Shown: positions 1 through 8,438, counted from the first letter of the stretch. The stretch is 64,000 nt of DNA from Candidatus Gastranaerophilales bacterium (GCA_944325105.1 CALUYW010000002.1:1-64000), one strand, 5' to 3'. Numbers and translations are program-made. The notes: a model not told the origin generated them from the letters alone.

Positions 1-113
1 AAAAAGAGAAGGAATATGACGTTATAAGTTGGCTTAATCAAGAATTGGAAAATTGCAATGTGCAACTTGAAAGAGAGTTGGAATTAGAAGAAAGAAATCC
101 ATTTTATAATTAA
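1..113 (+). CDS. C-terminal end of an unidentified protein (partial)
   Basis: An open frame enters the window from the left and ends at TAA 111-113. The visible 36 residues are rich in Glu, Leu and Asn and end in NPFYN. It converges on the minus-strand transposition genes with only 12 bp between the stop codons. It may be a cargo gene of the transposon or the chromosomal flank; too little is visible to decide or to name it. Confidence 0.5.
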   Translation, partial: KEKEYDVISWLNQELENCNVQLERELELEERNPFYN

Positions 114-125
114 AATCTCCACTGG

Positions 126-830
126 CTATATTATTTCACTTAATGATAAATATCTCTCCTCAAAAGACTTTCCGTGCTTCCATATCTCCTCAACCAAGTG
201 AAGGTGAAATTTATGAGAATATGAACGACTTAATACCTTCCTATAACTCCTCAAATAAATATTTTTAATCTCTAGTCGCTCTTGTTCTTTGTGTTTTTTA
301 GCATCCTTGTTTACAAGATACTTTTCAGATACATATAATTTATGATTGTATAAGTATAAATAAACTTTAGTATTCATATACACTCTCTCTTGTGGTAATT
401 TCGGACATTTGTCAAAGTACTTTAAAAGTTCCTTGTATTGTCTATCATAAATCACAGTCCTCAAATAAGCATAAAAATTATTCATAACATGTTTTGAAAA
501 TCCAAATAAATAAATCATTTTTAAAACTTCAATATCTGTGCAAAATCCCCTGATAATATATTCTATATCTTGTTTTTTATGAAATTCAAAAAATAATGGT
601 AATTTACTTGTTTGTTGTTTTTTACAAACTTTTTTATTGTAATAATAAGTTCCATCACAATATGTTAGCCGTTCTTCATGAATTAAACCATCAATTATTG
701 GCTTAAGTTCGCTTGAATCAATCTCTGATATTGTCTCAATCTCATCCAACGAGAACTTGTTTAAACGTTTGCATAGTTTTAATATTCGCTTCTCTTGGAT
801 TATTGACGGCTCAAAATCTTTGCACTTCAT
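126..830 (-). CDS. Third gene of a Mu-like transposition module, winged-helix-like hypothetical
   Basis: This 234-aa basic protein is not one I recognise. Residues about 15-65 (KRLNKFSLDEIETISEIDSS then HEERLTYCDGTYYY) look like a helix-turn-helix followed by a beta-wing, as in winged-helix domains. The rest is rich in Lys, Tyr and Leu. Its ATG shares one base with the TAA of the upstream ATPase gene (TAATG), so the two are translationally coupled and it belongs to the transposase-ATPase operon. By position it may be an accessory target-selection or regulatory protein; that role is inference. Confidence 0.6.
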   Translation of the reverse strand: MKCKDFEPSIIQEKRILKLCKRLNKFSLDEIETISEIDSSELKPIIDGLIHEERLTYCDGTYYYNKKVCKKQQTSKLPLFFEFHKKQDIEYIIRGFCTDIEVLKMIYLFGFSKHVMNNFYAYLRTVIYDRQYKELLKYFDKCPKLPQERVYMNTKVYLYLYNHKLYVSEKYLVNKDAKKHKEQERLEIKNIYLRSYRKVLSRSYSHKFHLHLVEEIWKHGKSFEERYLSLSEII

Positions 831-1606
831 TACGATTTACCTCCGGCAAATCTCCATTCAGACAGATTTTTCACAGGGACAAGCTCGCTCGCTTCGCTCG
901 ACTCCGCTCTTGTCAAAATCCGCCTTTCATTTAATAATCCTCTCATTGTGTATTCGTCTAATTCTTCAATTTGATTTGTTATCATCAATTTTTCAATTCT
1001 ATTGATAAGTTTAACTAATTGCCTGAATTGGTTTGTACGAGTCGCAAGGTATTCAATAGCATCATCCTTGAACTTTAAATCCGTTAATTCTGTGAGAATT
1101 TCTTTAATATCATCTGAATTAAATTTTTCAAATTTCAGCTTTTTGTAAATTCGATCCATTAAATGAGGATAACGTGCAAGTTTTTTGTCTATTGCTCCCA
1201 TCCCAACAAGAACCACAGGACAACCCGTTTTATCGTGTAAATCTCTTAAGGTTTCAATAATACTTTTATCAATTAAATAATCAACCTCATCAACAATAAT
1301 TACCTTGTTATTCTGTCTTAAATTATTCTCAATTAATGTAAAAGTTTCTTGGGAATGATAAAAAGCCTCTTCTCCAAGCTCCTCTGCGATTTCAGATAAA
1401 AGCCATCTGCTTGTCATTCCTTGTGTTGCTCTTACATAAACCGAATCGTTTTTATCAGCCCACCACTGAATCGTCTGCGATTTTCCTAGCCCATGTTCTC
1501 CATAAACTAATGCCATCTTAGGAATATTAGGTGGCACTTTTTGTAATTCATCCATCAACGATACAAATTGTTTAACATTTTTTGTCCTAATAAAAGTTTT
1601 TTTCAT
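830..1606 (-). CDS. AAA ATPase, MuB/TniB/ExeA-like transposition helper
   Basis: This 258-aa P-loop ATPase has Walker A GEHGLGKS (residues 36-43) and Walker B KVIIVDEVDY (about 101-110), followed by a sensor-like VVLVGMG segment. MuB, TniB and TnsC-type ATPases bind target DNA and stimulate a DDE transposase. Context supports that role: it starts 3 bp after the transposase stop. The C-terminal 30 residues or so (LTRAESSEASEL onward) are encoded by a GC-rich purine/pyrimidine-biased palindromic stretch (878-914) unlike the AT-rich remainder, so the original C-terminus may have been altered by a small insertion. Confidence 0.85.
   Translation of the reverse strand: MKKTFIRTKNVKQFVSLMDELQKVPPNIPKMALVYGEHGLGKSQTIQWWADKNDSVYVRATQGMTSRWLLSEIAEELGEEAFYHSQETFTLIENNLRQNNKVIIVDEVDYLIDKSIIETLRDLHDKTGCPVVLVGMGAIDKKLARYPHLMDRIYKKLKFEKFNSDDIKEILTELTDLKFKDDAIEYLATRTNQFRQLVKLINRIEKLMITNQIEELDEYTMRGLLNERRILTRAESSEASELVPVKNLSEWRFAGGKS
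878..914. repeat. GC-rich palindrome-ended insert inside the ATPase gene
   Basis: Thirty-seven bases begin with GACAAG and end with CTTGTC, around a core of reiterated CGCT/GCTCG units. The segment is far more GC-rich than its surroundings, stays in frame, and encodes low-complexity residues such as RAESSEASEL. It may be a small mobile palindrome similar in idea to in-gene palindromic elements of other bacteria. That comparison is inference. Confidence 0.45.
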
Positions 1607-1609
1607 AAT

Positions 1610-3601
1610 TTAATCTCCATATAAATTGTAGTATTCATCACTTCGAATGTAGTTTGTAAGCCATTTTCTATCTTCAGGATTAGTGCATCCATTTGTCATT
1701 AACCACTCGTATTTTTCATAATCTGTATTAAAAATAGGTCTATACATCTGAAGTTCACGAGGGCTTAATTTTCTTTCCCGTTTTGGTTTTTCAATTATTT
1801 GTTGCTCAGCCATAATCCTTTCTTGCGGTTCAATCTCAATAACTTCAGCCTGTTCTTTAGGGAAGTATTTCAAGAATTCTTTTTGAGCTTTTTTAAATTG
1901 TCTTTGTTGCTTTTGAATTTGTTGCTTAAATTGTTCCATATCTTTTACTGTGCCTAAATGATTTGCCATTGGGTGAACTTTTTCAACTTGTCTTGCGATA
2001 CATAAAAATTCACCTTTAGTTGAATAAACATGTATTTTAGTTAAATCAAATAGACTGTATCTAATGTAAACAGAATCTCTTAAACCTAAAATTGAATCAC
2101 TCCTGTAATGAAGTCCAAGGAATGTTATTCCGTGCTTATTAATAGTTCTAACTTCAGTTTTCATCATTAAATCATTTAAGATATTTTTATCGATTTGATG
2201 GCGTTGAACACTGTTTAAACATTGTTTAATTGATATTTGAGGAGCGTTCGGACAAGGTTTTGAATTGTGAAAATCTAGGTAACAATCAATGTATTTTATT
2301 AATTCTTGTACAGTTGGGATGTAATTATTAGTGAGTTTTTTATGCATCTCTCTATGAAGTTTCTCTCCTCGTTTCATCCACGCAGGCTTGTTTTCAATAC
2401 TTGTTCCAATGTAGCTTGGCATCATTTTTTCAAATTCTTCTTGAAATTCTCTAAAGAACCTCTCTATTACTTTTGCTCTTGCATTGTATGGTTTTGCAAA
2501 TACTGATTTTATTCCGAGATTGGCATATACTCCATTAAACCCTTCTTCATCAAAATCACAAGATTGAAAATATTTTGCTTTAAATGCCCTACCGTTATCT
2601 TGGTAAACTACCTTCGGAATCATACCTAAATTAATGATTGCATTTCTTAATGCCGAAGCTATACATTGAGTGTTTTCGCTCATCATAATTTCATATCCAA
2701 CCAGTGCTGTTGATTTCCAATCTAAAAAGCCGACCAAAGTTGCTCTGGTCGGCTTTCCTGTAAAAGGGTTAATTACTTGAAAGTTTAAAGTATGCCCATC
2801 AGCAATAAGTACATCTCCAACTTCCAATTTTGAAATATCCCTTTCAATATATGCTTCCACTTTATCGTGGTATGCTTTTTCACCTTCTCTAAATAAAACC
2901 CATTGTGCAAAATTATGTTTTTTATAATGTTCTGCGTATCTTCTAAAAGTTAAATCACAAGGAATATTCTCGTATCCTCTTTTTTCTAAAATATGCTTCG
3001 TAAGATTTATTGCTTTTCCAATACTAAATTTATTAGGATGCATAAGATATTTGAAAAATACTTCCTTCATTTCGTTATTTAATATTGAATTATATTCTCC
3101 TTGTTTTCTAACTTTATAACCCGGCAATAGAGATTTATAACTACTATTTTCTTTATATAGATGTAGCCATTGATAAAGTGTTGTCTTACTTATTGAACCT
3201 ATAAAATTATATACTTTAGGAAGTAACATTCCTGAATTATATAAATCCAAGAATACTGAATCAGCCTCTTTTTTAGTTGAATATTTACCACGAATATTTA
3301 ACAAGGCGTGTAAAATATCAACTCTTGCTAAGGCTGTCATTTTTGCCTTTTCAGAAATAAAAGTTGGTTCTTGGTTTAAAATTGGAACAAGAGATGTTCC
3401 TCTGATTTCTTCATCTTCAAGTTTTTCTTGAACTTCTGCCTCTAAACTTGAATAAAGTATTTCATAGGATTTACCACCTCTAACCTCAACTTCTCTTGCG
3501 ATATATTTACCTTTTTGTATTGCAAGTCTGATTGAACGGTTACTATTTAACCCTTTTATCTTTGCTACTTCATTTATATTTATGTATTTTTCCATACTCA
3601 C
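1610..3601 (-). CDS. Mu/Tn552-like DDE transposase
   Basis: This 663-aa transposase catalyses strand transfer of the mobile element. The N-terminus (residues 5-50, ININEVAKIKGL, SNRSIRLAIQKGKYI) resembles the MuA winged-helix DNA-binding domain. The integrase-fold core has a DDE triad at D268 (IADGH), D335 (VYQDNGRAF) and E380 (KVIERFF). A basic Gln/Lys-rich C-terminal segment follows (about residues 570-640), where Mu-type transposases contact their ATPase. Length is normal for the family and no frameshift is seen, so it could be active. It leads a three-gene minus-strand operon, and the region upstream holds repeated motifs likely to be its binding sites. Confidence 0.9.
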   Translation of the reverse strand: MSMEKYININEVAKIKGLNSNRSIRLAIQKGKYIAREVEVRGGKSYEILYSSLEAEVQEKLEDEEIRGTSLVPILNQEPTFISEKAKMTALARVDILHALLNIRGKYSTKKEADSVFLDLYNSGMLLPKVYNFIGSISKTTLYQWLHLYKENSSYKSLLPGYKVRKQGEYNSILNNEMKEVFFKYLMHPNKFSIGKAINLTKHILEKRGYENIPCDLTFRRYAEHYKKHNFAQWVLFREGEKAYHDKVEAYIERDISKLEVGDVLIADGHTLNFQVINPFTGKPTRATLVGFLDWKSTALVGYEIMMSENTQCIASALRNAIINLGMIPKVVYQDNGRAFKAKYFQSCDFDEEGFNGVYANLGIKSVFAKPYNARAKVIERFFREFQEEFEKMMPSYIGTSIENKPAWMKRGEKLHREMHKKLTNNYIPTVQELIKYIDCYLDFHNSKPCPNAPQISIKQCLNSVQRHQIDKNILNDLMMKTEVRTINKHGITFLGLHYRSDSILGLRDSVYIRYSLFDLTKIHVYSTKGEFLCIARQVEKVHPMANHLGTVKDMEQFKQQIQKQQRQFKKAQKEFLKYFPKEQAEVIEIEPQERIMAEQQIIEKPKRERKLSPRELQMYRPIFNTDYEKYEWLMTNGCTNPEDRKWLTNYIRSDEYYNLYGD

Positions 3602-4247
3602 ACAATAACTCGGAAGTTTGGAAATGGAACACCGTTTCCGACTTATTGTGTCGCTTTCGTATCAATTATAATTATTGTTTTTTATGAATAATAAATATAT
3701 TTATCTACTCTCTGAAGAAAAAAACAAATAACAAATAAAATTTACTTATGAAAAATATGAGATTCCGAGTTTCTTTAAAAAACTTCCAACTTATATAATT
3801 TAAATTTTATTAAATTTTATTAAACTTTGTTTAATTTTTATTTAAAAAGTTCCTCTTAAATTTCAACAAATTTTCAACACTGTCCTGTCCCAAAAATCCT
3901 GAACTGTCCCAAAATTCCTGAACTGTGCCTAAATTCCCGCCATTTAAGGTTTTGAGACACTGTCCTGTTTTAGACATTGACGGACAGTAATCGGACTTTT
4001 TTGACAGTTCAGGAATCTTATTTTTAGCAAATTCCGACTAAAAAAATCAAGATATATTTGAAACACAGCCCCATTGGTTCAAAAAAATCAAATTCCGACA
4101 ATGTCTGTTCAATGGCACCCTCGCAGAGCGGGCTGTCCAAAATAATCAAAGTATCCGTACAAATAAAACCGGTCGTTAAATTACAGTTTGGATGTTTATA
4201 TAAGGACTAAAAACTGGAAGCTTCTAAGTTTGAAACTTCCAGTGAAA
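3602..4247. other. Non-coding transposon end with repeated motifs
   Basis: No credible gene lies here. The stretch is AT-rich and contains an array of short repeats. CCTGAACTGT occurs at 3898 and 3917 and inverted at 4004-4013. ACACTGTCCTGT occurs at 3877 and 3957. AAATTCCGAC occurs at 4029 and 4090, with related TTCCGACTTA near 3636. Arrays like this are typical of transposase-binding end sequences of Mu and Tn7-type elements. The exact terminal dinucleotides cannot be placed from this window because the opposite end is not visible. Confidence 0.55.
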
Positions 4248-4326
<79 letters not shown>

Positions 4327-4329
4327 ATT

Positions 4330-4358
4330 AAATTATCATATCGAGCGAACACGCTCAA
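4330..4358 (-). promoter_or_regulatory. Promoter of tRNA-fMet, lying in element DNA
   Basis: Reading the minus strand, TTGAGC (4358-4353), a 17-bp spacer, and TAATTT (4335-4330) lie immediately before the tRNA 5' end. The expected start point is about at the mature 5' base. An inverted repeat GAGCG-n4-CGCTC (4343-4356) overlaps the -35 side. The sequence lies outside the shared 41-bp repeat on the element side. Confidence 0.55.
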
Positions 4359-4739
4359 CAATTATATTATCAAATGCTGAATATGAAAAATCAACCCCAT
4401 GATTTTTTATTTAAAAATTCATATTCCCTACAATTATTATCAGGGAAATTGTAAGTACAGCGGATTCAGATGTTTTTAAGGATACCTGCGGCGGTGAAAA
4501 TAAACCTACGGCAGCAAATAAAATCTGTATTTAACTATAAATATAATATTAAGTATTCTATAAATACCAATAACGCTTATTATATCAAGCATGGAAGTAA
4601 ATCTAAAAAGACCCTTATGAGCCGACAAGCTACCATGTAATCTTAAATGCAATAAATAAATAAATAATAATTAAAATTTCAAAGATAATCTTATCAATAT
4701 GATATTATTATCATGTTTACAAATATGAAAAGGAGTTTT
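4359..4739. other. Non-coding left end of the element
   Basis: No gene is seen. The stretch contains the degraded copy of the element's right end (4548-4635) and, just before the OLD gene, an AT-rich run with several possible -10 boxes. In-frame ATGs at 4713 and 4725 precede the chosen start of the nuclease gene but lack a ribosome-binding site. Confidence 0.5.
4548..4635. repeat. Degraded copy of the element's right end plus tRNA fragment
   Basis: This matches 11584-11672 with only about eight differences. It runs from ATTAAGTATTCTATAAATAC through AAGTAAATCTAAAA into TTATGAGCC-GACAAGCTACC, a worn piece of the same tRNA half. It looks like the right end of an earlier related element left behind when a second copy integrated, or the product of an internal deletion between tandem copies. 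Confidence 0.7.
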
Positions 4740-6665
4740 ATGACATTAGCATTAAGTGAAATAAAAATTTTAAACTACAAATCTATAAACGATGTTACTT
4801 TAAACATAAAAAAACAAGATGATAGCTATACAACGGTTTTTGTTGGGAAAAATGAAACTGGAAAATCTAATTTACTTGATGCTATTGCATTTATTTCTCG
4901 ACCTGAAAAAGAATTTAGCTATGAAGAATTAAAAAATTCACAAAATGATGCCGCTAGTTATGTTGACTTTTATTTCGTTTTCAAATTTCTTAATGAAGAA
5001 GATTGGAAATCAGTCTTAAAAACAAAAATCAAAGCACCAAGTGAAATTATTGAAAAAATCAGCATTCAAGGTTACGAAAATAATACTTATCTTCATAAAG
5101 ACAAAAATAAGTTTGTAGGAGCAAATAACATACAGTTTAGCTGCCCAAAAGATGAAGAACTAAAAAAATATGCTTTTAAAAAATCTTCAAAGACGAATGA
5201 TAGTGAAGAAGAATGTGAGTATGAGTATGAAATTTTATATTCAAGAGGTCTTGGAACTCAAAATGCCGATGAAAATGTAGAAAGTTCAACAGCATATAAA
5301 ATATTAACAGAAGATAATTTGCAAGAAATATTAAACCATATATTTAAAGAAACAATTGAAGAAAATAAATTACATGTTTCAAAATGGAAGTATTCTAAAG
5401 AATATTTAATTACTGAAACAATTGATTTGAATACATTTAAAACTGATAATAATATATGTTATCCTTTGAAAAATATATTTAATTTAGCTGGCTATAAAAC
5501 CCCCAAAGAGATTGAAACAAAAATCAACACTTTAATAAACAGTCCTAAAAGTATTAACAAGTTGGCAAGTCAATTAGAAAATAAAACTACTGAATATATA
5601 AATAAAATCTGGGCAGAATGTAAAATCAAAGTCAAAATTGATATTCAAAAAGACTTGCATTTAGATGTTTATATTGCTGATGAAACTGACGATGAAAATA
5701 CTTACTATATGTCTGATAGAAGTGAAGGTTTTAAACAATTTGTATCCCTAATTTTAAGTATATCAGCAGCCAATGAAACTGATAAATTAAAAAATAATAT
5801 TATTTTGATAGACGAACCAGAAGTTCATATGCACCCTTCTGGTATTAGATTTATGCGTAATGAATTATTGCGTATTGGCGAAAATAACTATGTCTTTTTA
5901 GCTACGCACTCACAATTTATGATTGATACGAAAAATAGGGAAAGGCACTACATAGTAACAAAACCAAACAATAACACATGTGTAAAATTATGGGATTCTA
6001 CAAAAGATTTAGCTGATGATGAAATTTTAAGACAAGCTTTTGGGATAAATGTTTTAAATGATTTGTTAGCAAAAAATAGAATACTTGTTGAGGGGTATTC
6101 TGATTGTATTTTATTAGAAAATGCTATTAGTATATTGGCACCTAATAACTGTATAACTATAACTAACGGAACAGGCTCAAATATTGTTCCAGTTGCAAGC
6201 ATGCTAAAAATGTATAATGTTTCAGTTTTAACAATTGTAGATGCTGATAAAGATGGTGAAAAATATAAAAAGGAAATTTTAAAATTAGGAAATCCTTTTG
6301 AAGAAAAATCAGTTAAAACAATAAGAGATTTAGATACTGAAGTTATTGATTATGGAACAATCGAAGATACATTAGATATAGCTTATGTTACTAAATACTT
6401 AAAAAAAGCATATTCTGATATTACTGGTACAACAACTTGTAATTATACTTATTCTAATGAAAAACCTATAATAGAAGATTTTAAAATTTATATGTTACAA
6501 GAAAATATTGCAAAAAGTACAAGTTGCGAAGTTATAGAAAATGCAAAAATTTTAATTGCTCAAAACTTTAAACCAACATCGAGTTCATTAAGAAATAAAC
6601 ACGCTAAACTATTTAATATTTGTAATAAAATTTTAGAATATTTTAAACCTAAAATTGATGAATAA
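4740..6665 (+). CDS. OLD-family ATPase/TOPRIM endonuclease
   Basis: This 641-aa protein joins an ABC-type ATPase to a TOPRIM nuclease. It has Walker A GKNETGKS (residues about 36-43), a long insert, a late ATPase block with Walker B ILIDEPEVHMHP and the switch histidine in ATHSQFMID, then a TOPRIM domain with the glutamate in ILVEGYSD (about 449-456) and the acidic pair in VDADKDGE (about 500). I start it at ATG 4740 because AAAGGAG precedes it; ATG 4713 is in frame but has no such site. OLD proteins act in phage exclusion, alone or as the Gabija GajA, PARIS or retron-linked subunit. No UvrD-type partner is adjacent, so this is closest to a stand-alone class 1 OLD. Defence function is inference from family and from its place on a mobile element. 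Confidence 0.88.
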   Translation: MTLALSEIKILNYKSINDVTLNIKKQDDSYTTVFVGKNETGKSNLLDAIAFISRPEKEFSYEELKNSQNDAASYVDFYFVFKFLNEEDWKSVLKTKIKAPSEIIEKISIQGYENNTYLHKDKNKFVGANNIQFSCPKDEELKKYAFKKSSKTNDSEEECEYEYEILYSRGLGTQNADENVESSTAYKILTEDNLQEILNHIFKETIEENKLHVSKWKYSKEYLITETIDLNTFKTDNNICYPLKNIFNLAGYKTPKEIETKINTLINSPKSINKLASQLENKTTEYINKIWAECKIKVKIDIQKDLHLDVYIADETDDENTYYMSDRSEGFKQFVSLILSISAANETDKLKNNIILIDEPEVHMHPSGIRFMRNELLRIGENNYVFLATHSQFMIDTKNRERHYIVTKPNNNTCVKLWDSTKDLADDEILRQAFGINVLNDLLAKNRILVEGYSDCILLENAISILAPNNCITITNGTGSNIVPVASMLKMYNVSVLTIVDADKDGEKYKKEILKLGNPFEEKSVKTIRDLDTEVIDYGTIEDTLDIAYVTKYLKKAYSDITGTTTCNYTYSNEKPIIEDFKIYMLQENIAKSTSCEVIENAKILIAQNFKPTSSSLRNKHAKLFNICNKILEYFKPKIDE

Positions 6666-6925
6666 AATTTATTACCACCCCATACAGCCCCTCTCATTGC
6701 GTGATAAGCTTTCTTGGTCGAAGAAACAAGTTTTCCCGTTCTGAGATTGCTTGGTTGCTCGCGATGAACGGCATTGCGGTCTTGCTCATCGCAAGCCCTC
6801 AGCCTCCGCTCGCAATCCGCTTTTCTCGGCTTGAAAAACCCCGCCTTGATAAATTCAGATGAGAGCATTCTCGGGCGAATGATGAAATGTTTTACGGCGG
6901 TGAGGTATAAAGTTACCCTCAAAAA
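6666..6925. repeat. GC-rich palindromic intergenic segment
   Basis: It lies between two convergent genes and is far more GC-rich than both. It contains nested inverted repeats: GATTGC at 6745 with GCAATC at 6812, and inside them GCGATGA at 6761 with TCATCGC at 6786. A long open frame on the minus strand here is best seen as a by-product of the palindrome. It could act as a bidirectional transcription stop or be a dispersed repeat. Confidence 0.45.
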
Positions 6926-7249
6926 TTAAAGTAATGATTTTAGCAAAGTATCAACGACTACAAGTTTTGCCCTATCTGATTTTATAGTTTCTAAATTTTT
7001 TAAAATATTTTTATGCAGTTCATCATTCGTTTTTATTCCGCCAAATGAAAATAACTCATCAGGCTCTAAATTTAATTTTTCTAAAATCTTTTCCAATGTT
7101 TCAGCGGTTAGAAAACCGTTGCCTGTTTCAATAATACTTAGCGCATTAGTCGATAAACCCAACATTTCCGCAAATTTAATTTGTGAAAAACCTCGTTCCT
7201 TGCGTATTTGGCTAATTTTAGCCCCTAGTAATTTTTTTATATTTGTCAT
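6926..7249 (-). CDS. XRE-family transcriptional regulator
   Basis: This 107-aa protein has a lambda-repressor-type helix-turn-helix at residues about 9-62 (ISQIRKERGFSQIKFAEMLG, then STNALSIIETG) and a helical tail of about 40 residues that probably dimerises. AAGGAAAGG precedes its ATG. It is divergent from the glycosylase operon with 101 bp between the start codons, so it is the likely repressor of that operon and of itself. It is not close in length to phage CI; it resembles small regulators of defence and toxin-antitoxin loci. Confidence 0.88.
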   Translation of the reverse strand: MTNIKKLLGAKISQIRKERGFSQIKFAEMLGLSTNALSIIETGNGFLTAETLEKILEKLNLEPDELFSFGGIKTNDELHKNILKNLETIKSDRAKLVVVDTLLKSLL

Positions 7250-7309
7250 AGATTACCTTTCCTTACATGTTAATTGGCATATCCACGCAAAAGAACAAAA
7301 CTAAACTGG

Positions 7310-7338
7310 TTGACATAATAAGTTTAATTTGATATTGT
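7310..7338 (+). promoter_or_regulatory. Promoter of the HhH-GPD operon
   Basis: A perfect TTGACA (7310-7315), a 17-bp spacer, and TATTGT (7333-7338). The expected start point is only about 6 nt before ATG 7351, so the message would be nearly leaderless. It lies in the XRE/HhH intergenic region, where the regulator is expected to bind. Confidence 0.65.
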
Positions 7339-7350
7339 TTGAATGGAAGA

Positions 7351-8109
7351 ATGGAAAAAGATTATAAGGAAATGTTCAATATTCTTGACGGCTACTTAAA
7401 AGATAAAGTGCCCGATATTGACCTAACTATTATAGAAGCAGTTAATAACCGTAAAAACGGCAAAATCTTTACTTTTAAAGAACATTTAAAAGGTTTTATT
7501 TACGCTCAATTAAGCGCATTGGTTTCTTGGAAAAAGATTAAAGACAATCAAACAAAGTTTGATGAACTGTTTTGTAATTTTGAGCGCAACGCATTAAAAG
7601 AACAATCCGCAGATTTTTTAATTGAAGAAATTAAAAAACTCAAATGTTATAGCCCCTATACTACAAAAAATCAAATGCAGTCATTAAAAGCAAATATTGA
7701 AACTTTTGAGAAAATCGAGCAGGATTTTGGAAGCCTTGAAAAATTTGTAACCCACACAACGCCTATAAACATTATCAAATTACTTAGCCATTATAATAGC
7801 ACCTACAAATTAAGGTATTCAGGCGTTGCTCTTGTGTGTGAGTATCTTAGAAATGTTGGTATTGATGTAATTAAACCCGATGTACATATAAAAAGAATTT
7901 TAGGGGCGGAAAGATTAAACATTGTAAAAAGTAAATCTGATTATGCAATTATAAGAGAATGCAAAAAACTTTCTGATAAAATCGGAATCAGTCAAGTAAA
8001 AATGGATTATTTATTGTGGAATTACTGCTCAAAAGGTTATGGCGAAGTTTGCACTGCAAAACCAAAATGCGCAAAGTGCGTTATTAAAGAATATTGTAAT
8101 AAAGGGTAA
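7351..8109 (+). CDS. HhH-GPD DNA glycosylase-like protein with iron-sulphur motif
   Basis: This 252-aa protein has the endonuclease III/MutY fold signature. The helix-hairpin-helix region is LRYSGVALVCEYLRNVGIDV, followed by the catalytic-aspartate motif KPDVHIKRIL. The C-terminus carries four cysteines, C-x5-C-x2-C-x5-C (CTAKPKC, AKC, VIKEYC), close to the 4Fe-4S loop of EndoIII (C-x6-C-x2-C-x5-C). The lysine of bifunctional EndoIII (LPGVGRK) is absent, so a monofunctional glycosylase or altered chemistry is likely. Start is ATG 7351; an in-frame TTG at 7339 would lie at the transcription start. Its stop abuts the next gene. The N-terminal 90 residues or so match no house-keeping relative I know. 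On a mobile element a role against modified phage DNA is possible but unproven. Confidence 0.75.
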   Translation: MEKDYKEMFNILDGYLKDKVPDIDLTIIEAVNNRKNGKIFTFKEHLKGFIYAQLSALVSWKKIKDNQTKFDELFCNFERNALKEQSADFLIEEIKKLKCYSPYTTKNQMQSLKANIETFEKIEQDFGSLEKFVTHTTPINIIKLLSHYNSTYKLRYSGVALVCEYLRNVGIDVIKPDVHIKRILGAERLNIVKSKSDYAIIRECKKLSDKIGISQVKMDYLLWNYCSKGYGEVCTAKPKCAKCVIKEYCNKG

Positions 8110-8394
8110 ATGTTGATTATAGAAGAAATTGAAAAATTTACTGAATCAATGCCGCTAGGTTATGAGTTTTCAACAAAGTGGTTTAAAACAGAATTAAGCA
8201 AGCAATATAATAGGTCTGCTGAAAGCTACATACCTTCTGATTACTGTTATAACAGGAAAAACAAAGGCATAAATTACAATAAACAACCTCACTATTTTTT
8301 GCATTTAGGGCGAGGTAAATATAAGTATGTTGGCAAAGATTATATTTTTACAGGTGAAGTTGAAGAAAAGCCAAGAATAAAAAAGGGCTTGTAA
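8110..8394 (+). CDS. Small conserved-looking protein with SDYCYNR motif, unknown function
   Basis: A 94-aa protein whose ATG follows directly after the stop of the HhH-GPD gene, so the pair is translationally coupled. The middle reads SYIPSDYCYNRKNKG and the end HLGRGKYKYVGKDYIFTGEV, which suggests a compact alpha/beta domain. I recall similar stretches as a small domain attached to or beside nucleases, but cannot name the family with confidence. The tight coupling suggests it works with the glycosylase. Confidence 0.65.
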   Translation: MLIIEEIEKFTESMPLGYEFSTKWFKTELSKQYNRSAESYIPSDYCYNRKNKGINYNKQPHYFLHLGRGKYKYVGKDYIFTGEVEEKPRIKKGL

Positions 8395-8438
8395 ACATTT
8401 CTCATTGTGCATAAATAAAAAATAAAGGAATTATTTAG

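Noticed and set aside
4713-4739. Longer N-terminus of the OLD protein from ATG 4713
   Set aside because: The AAAGGAG site points to ATG 4740, where family homology also begins.
4740-6665. Complete Gabija or PARIS system
   Set aside because: No UvrD-like GajB or DUF4435 AriB gene is adjacent; only a stand-alone OLD protein is supported.
6560-6922. Minus-strand frame of 120 codons across the GC-rich palindrome
   Set aside because: It overlaps the end of the OLD gene and its sequence is explained by the palindromic GC-rich block; no domain or start site supports it.
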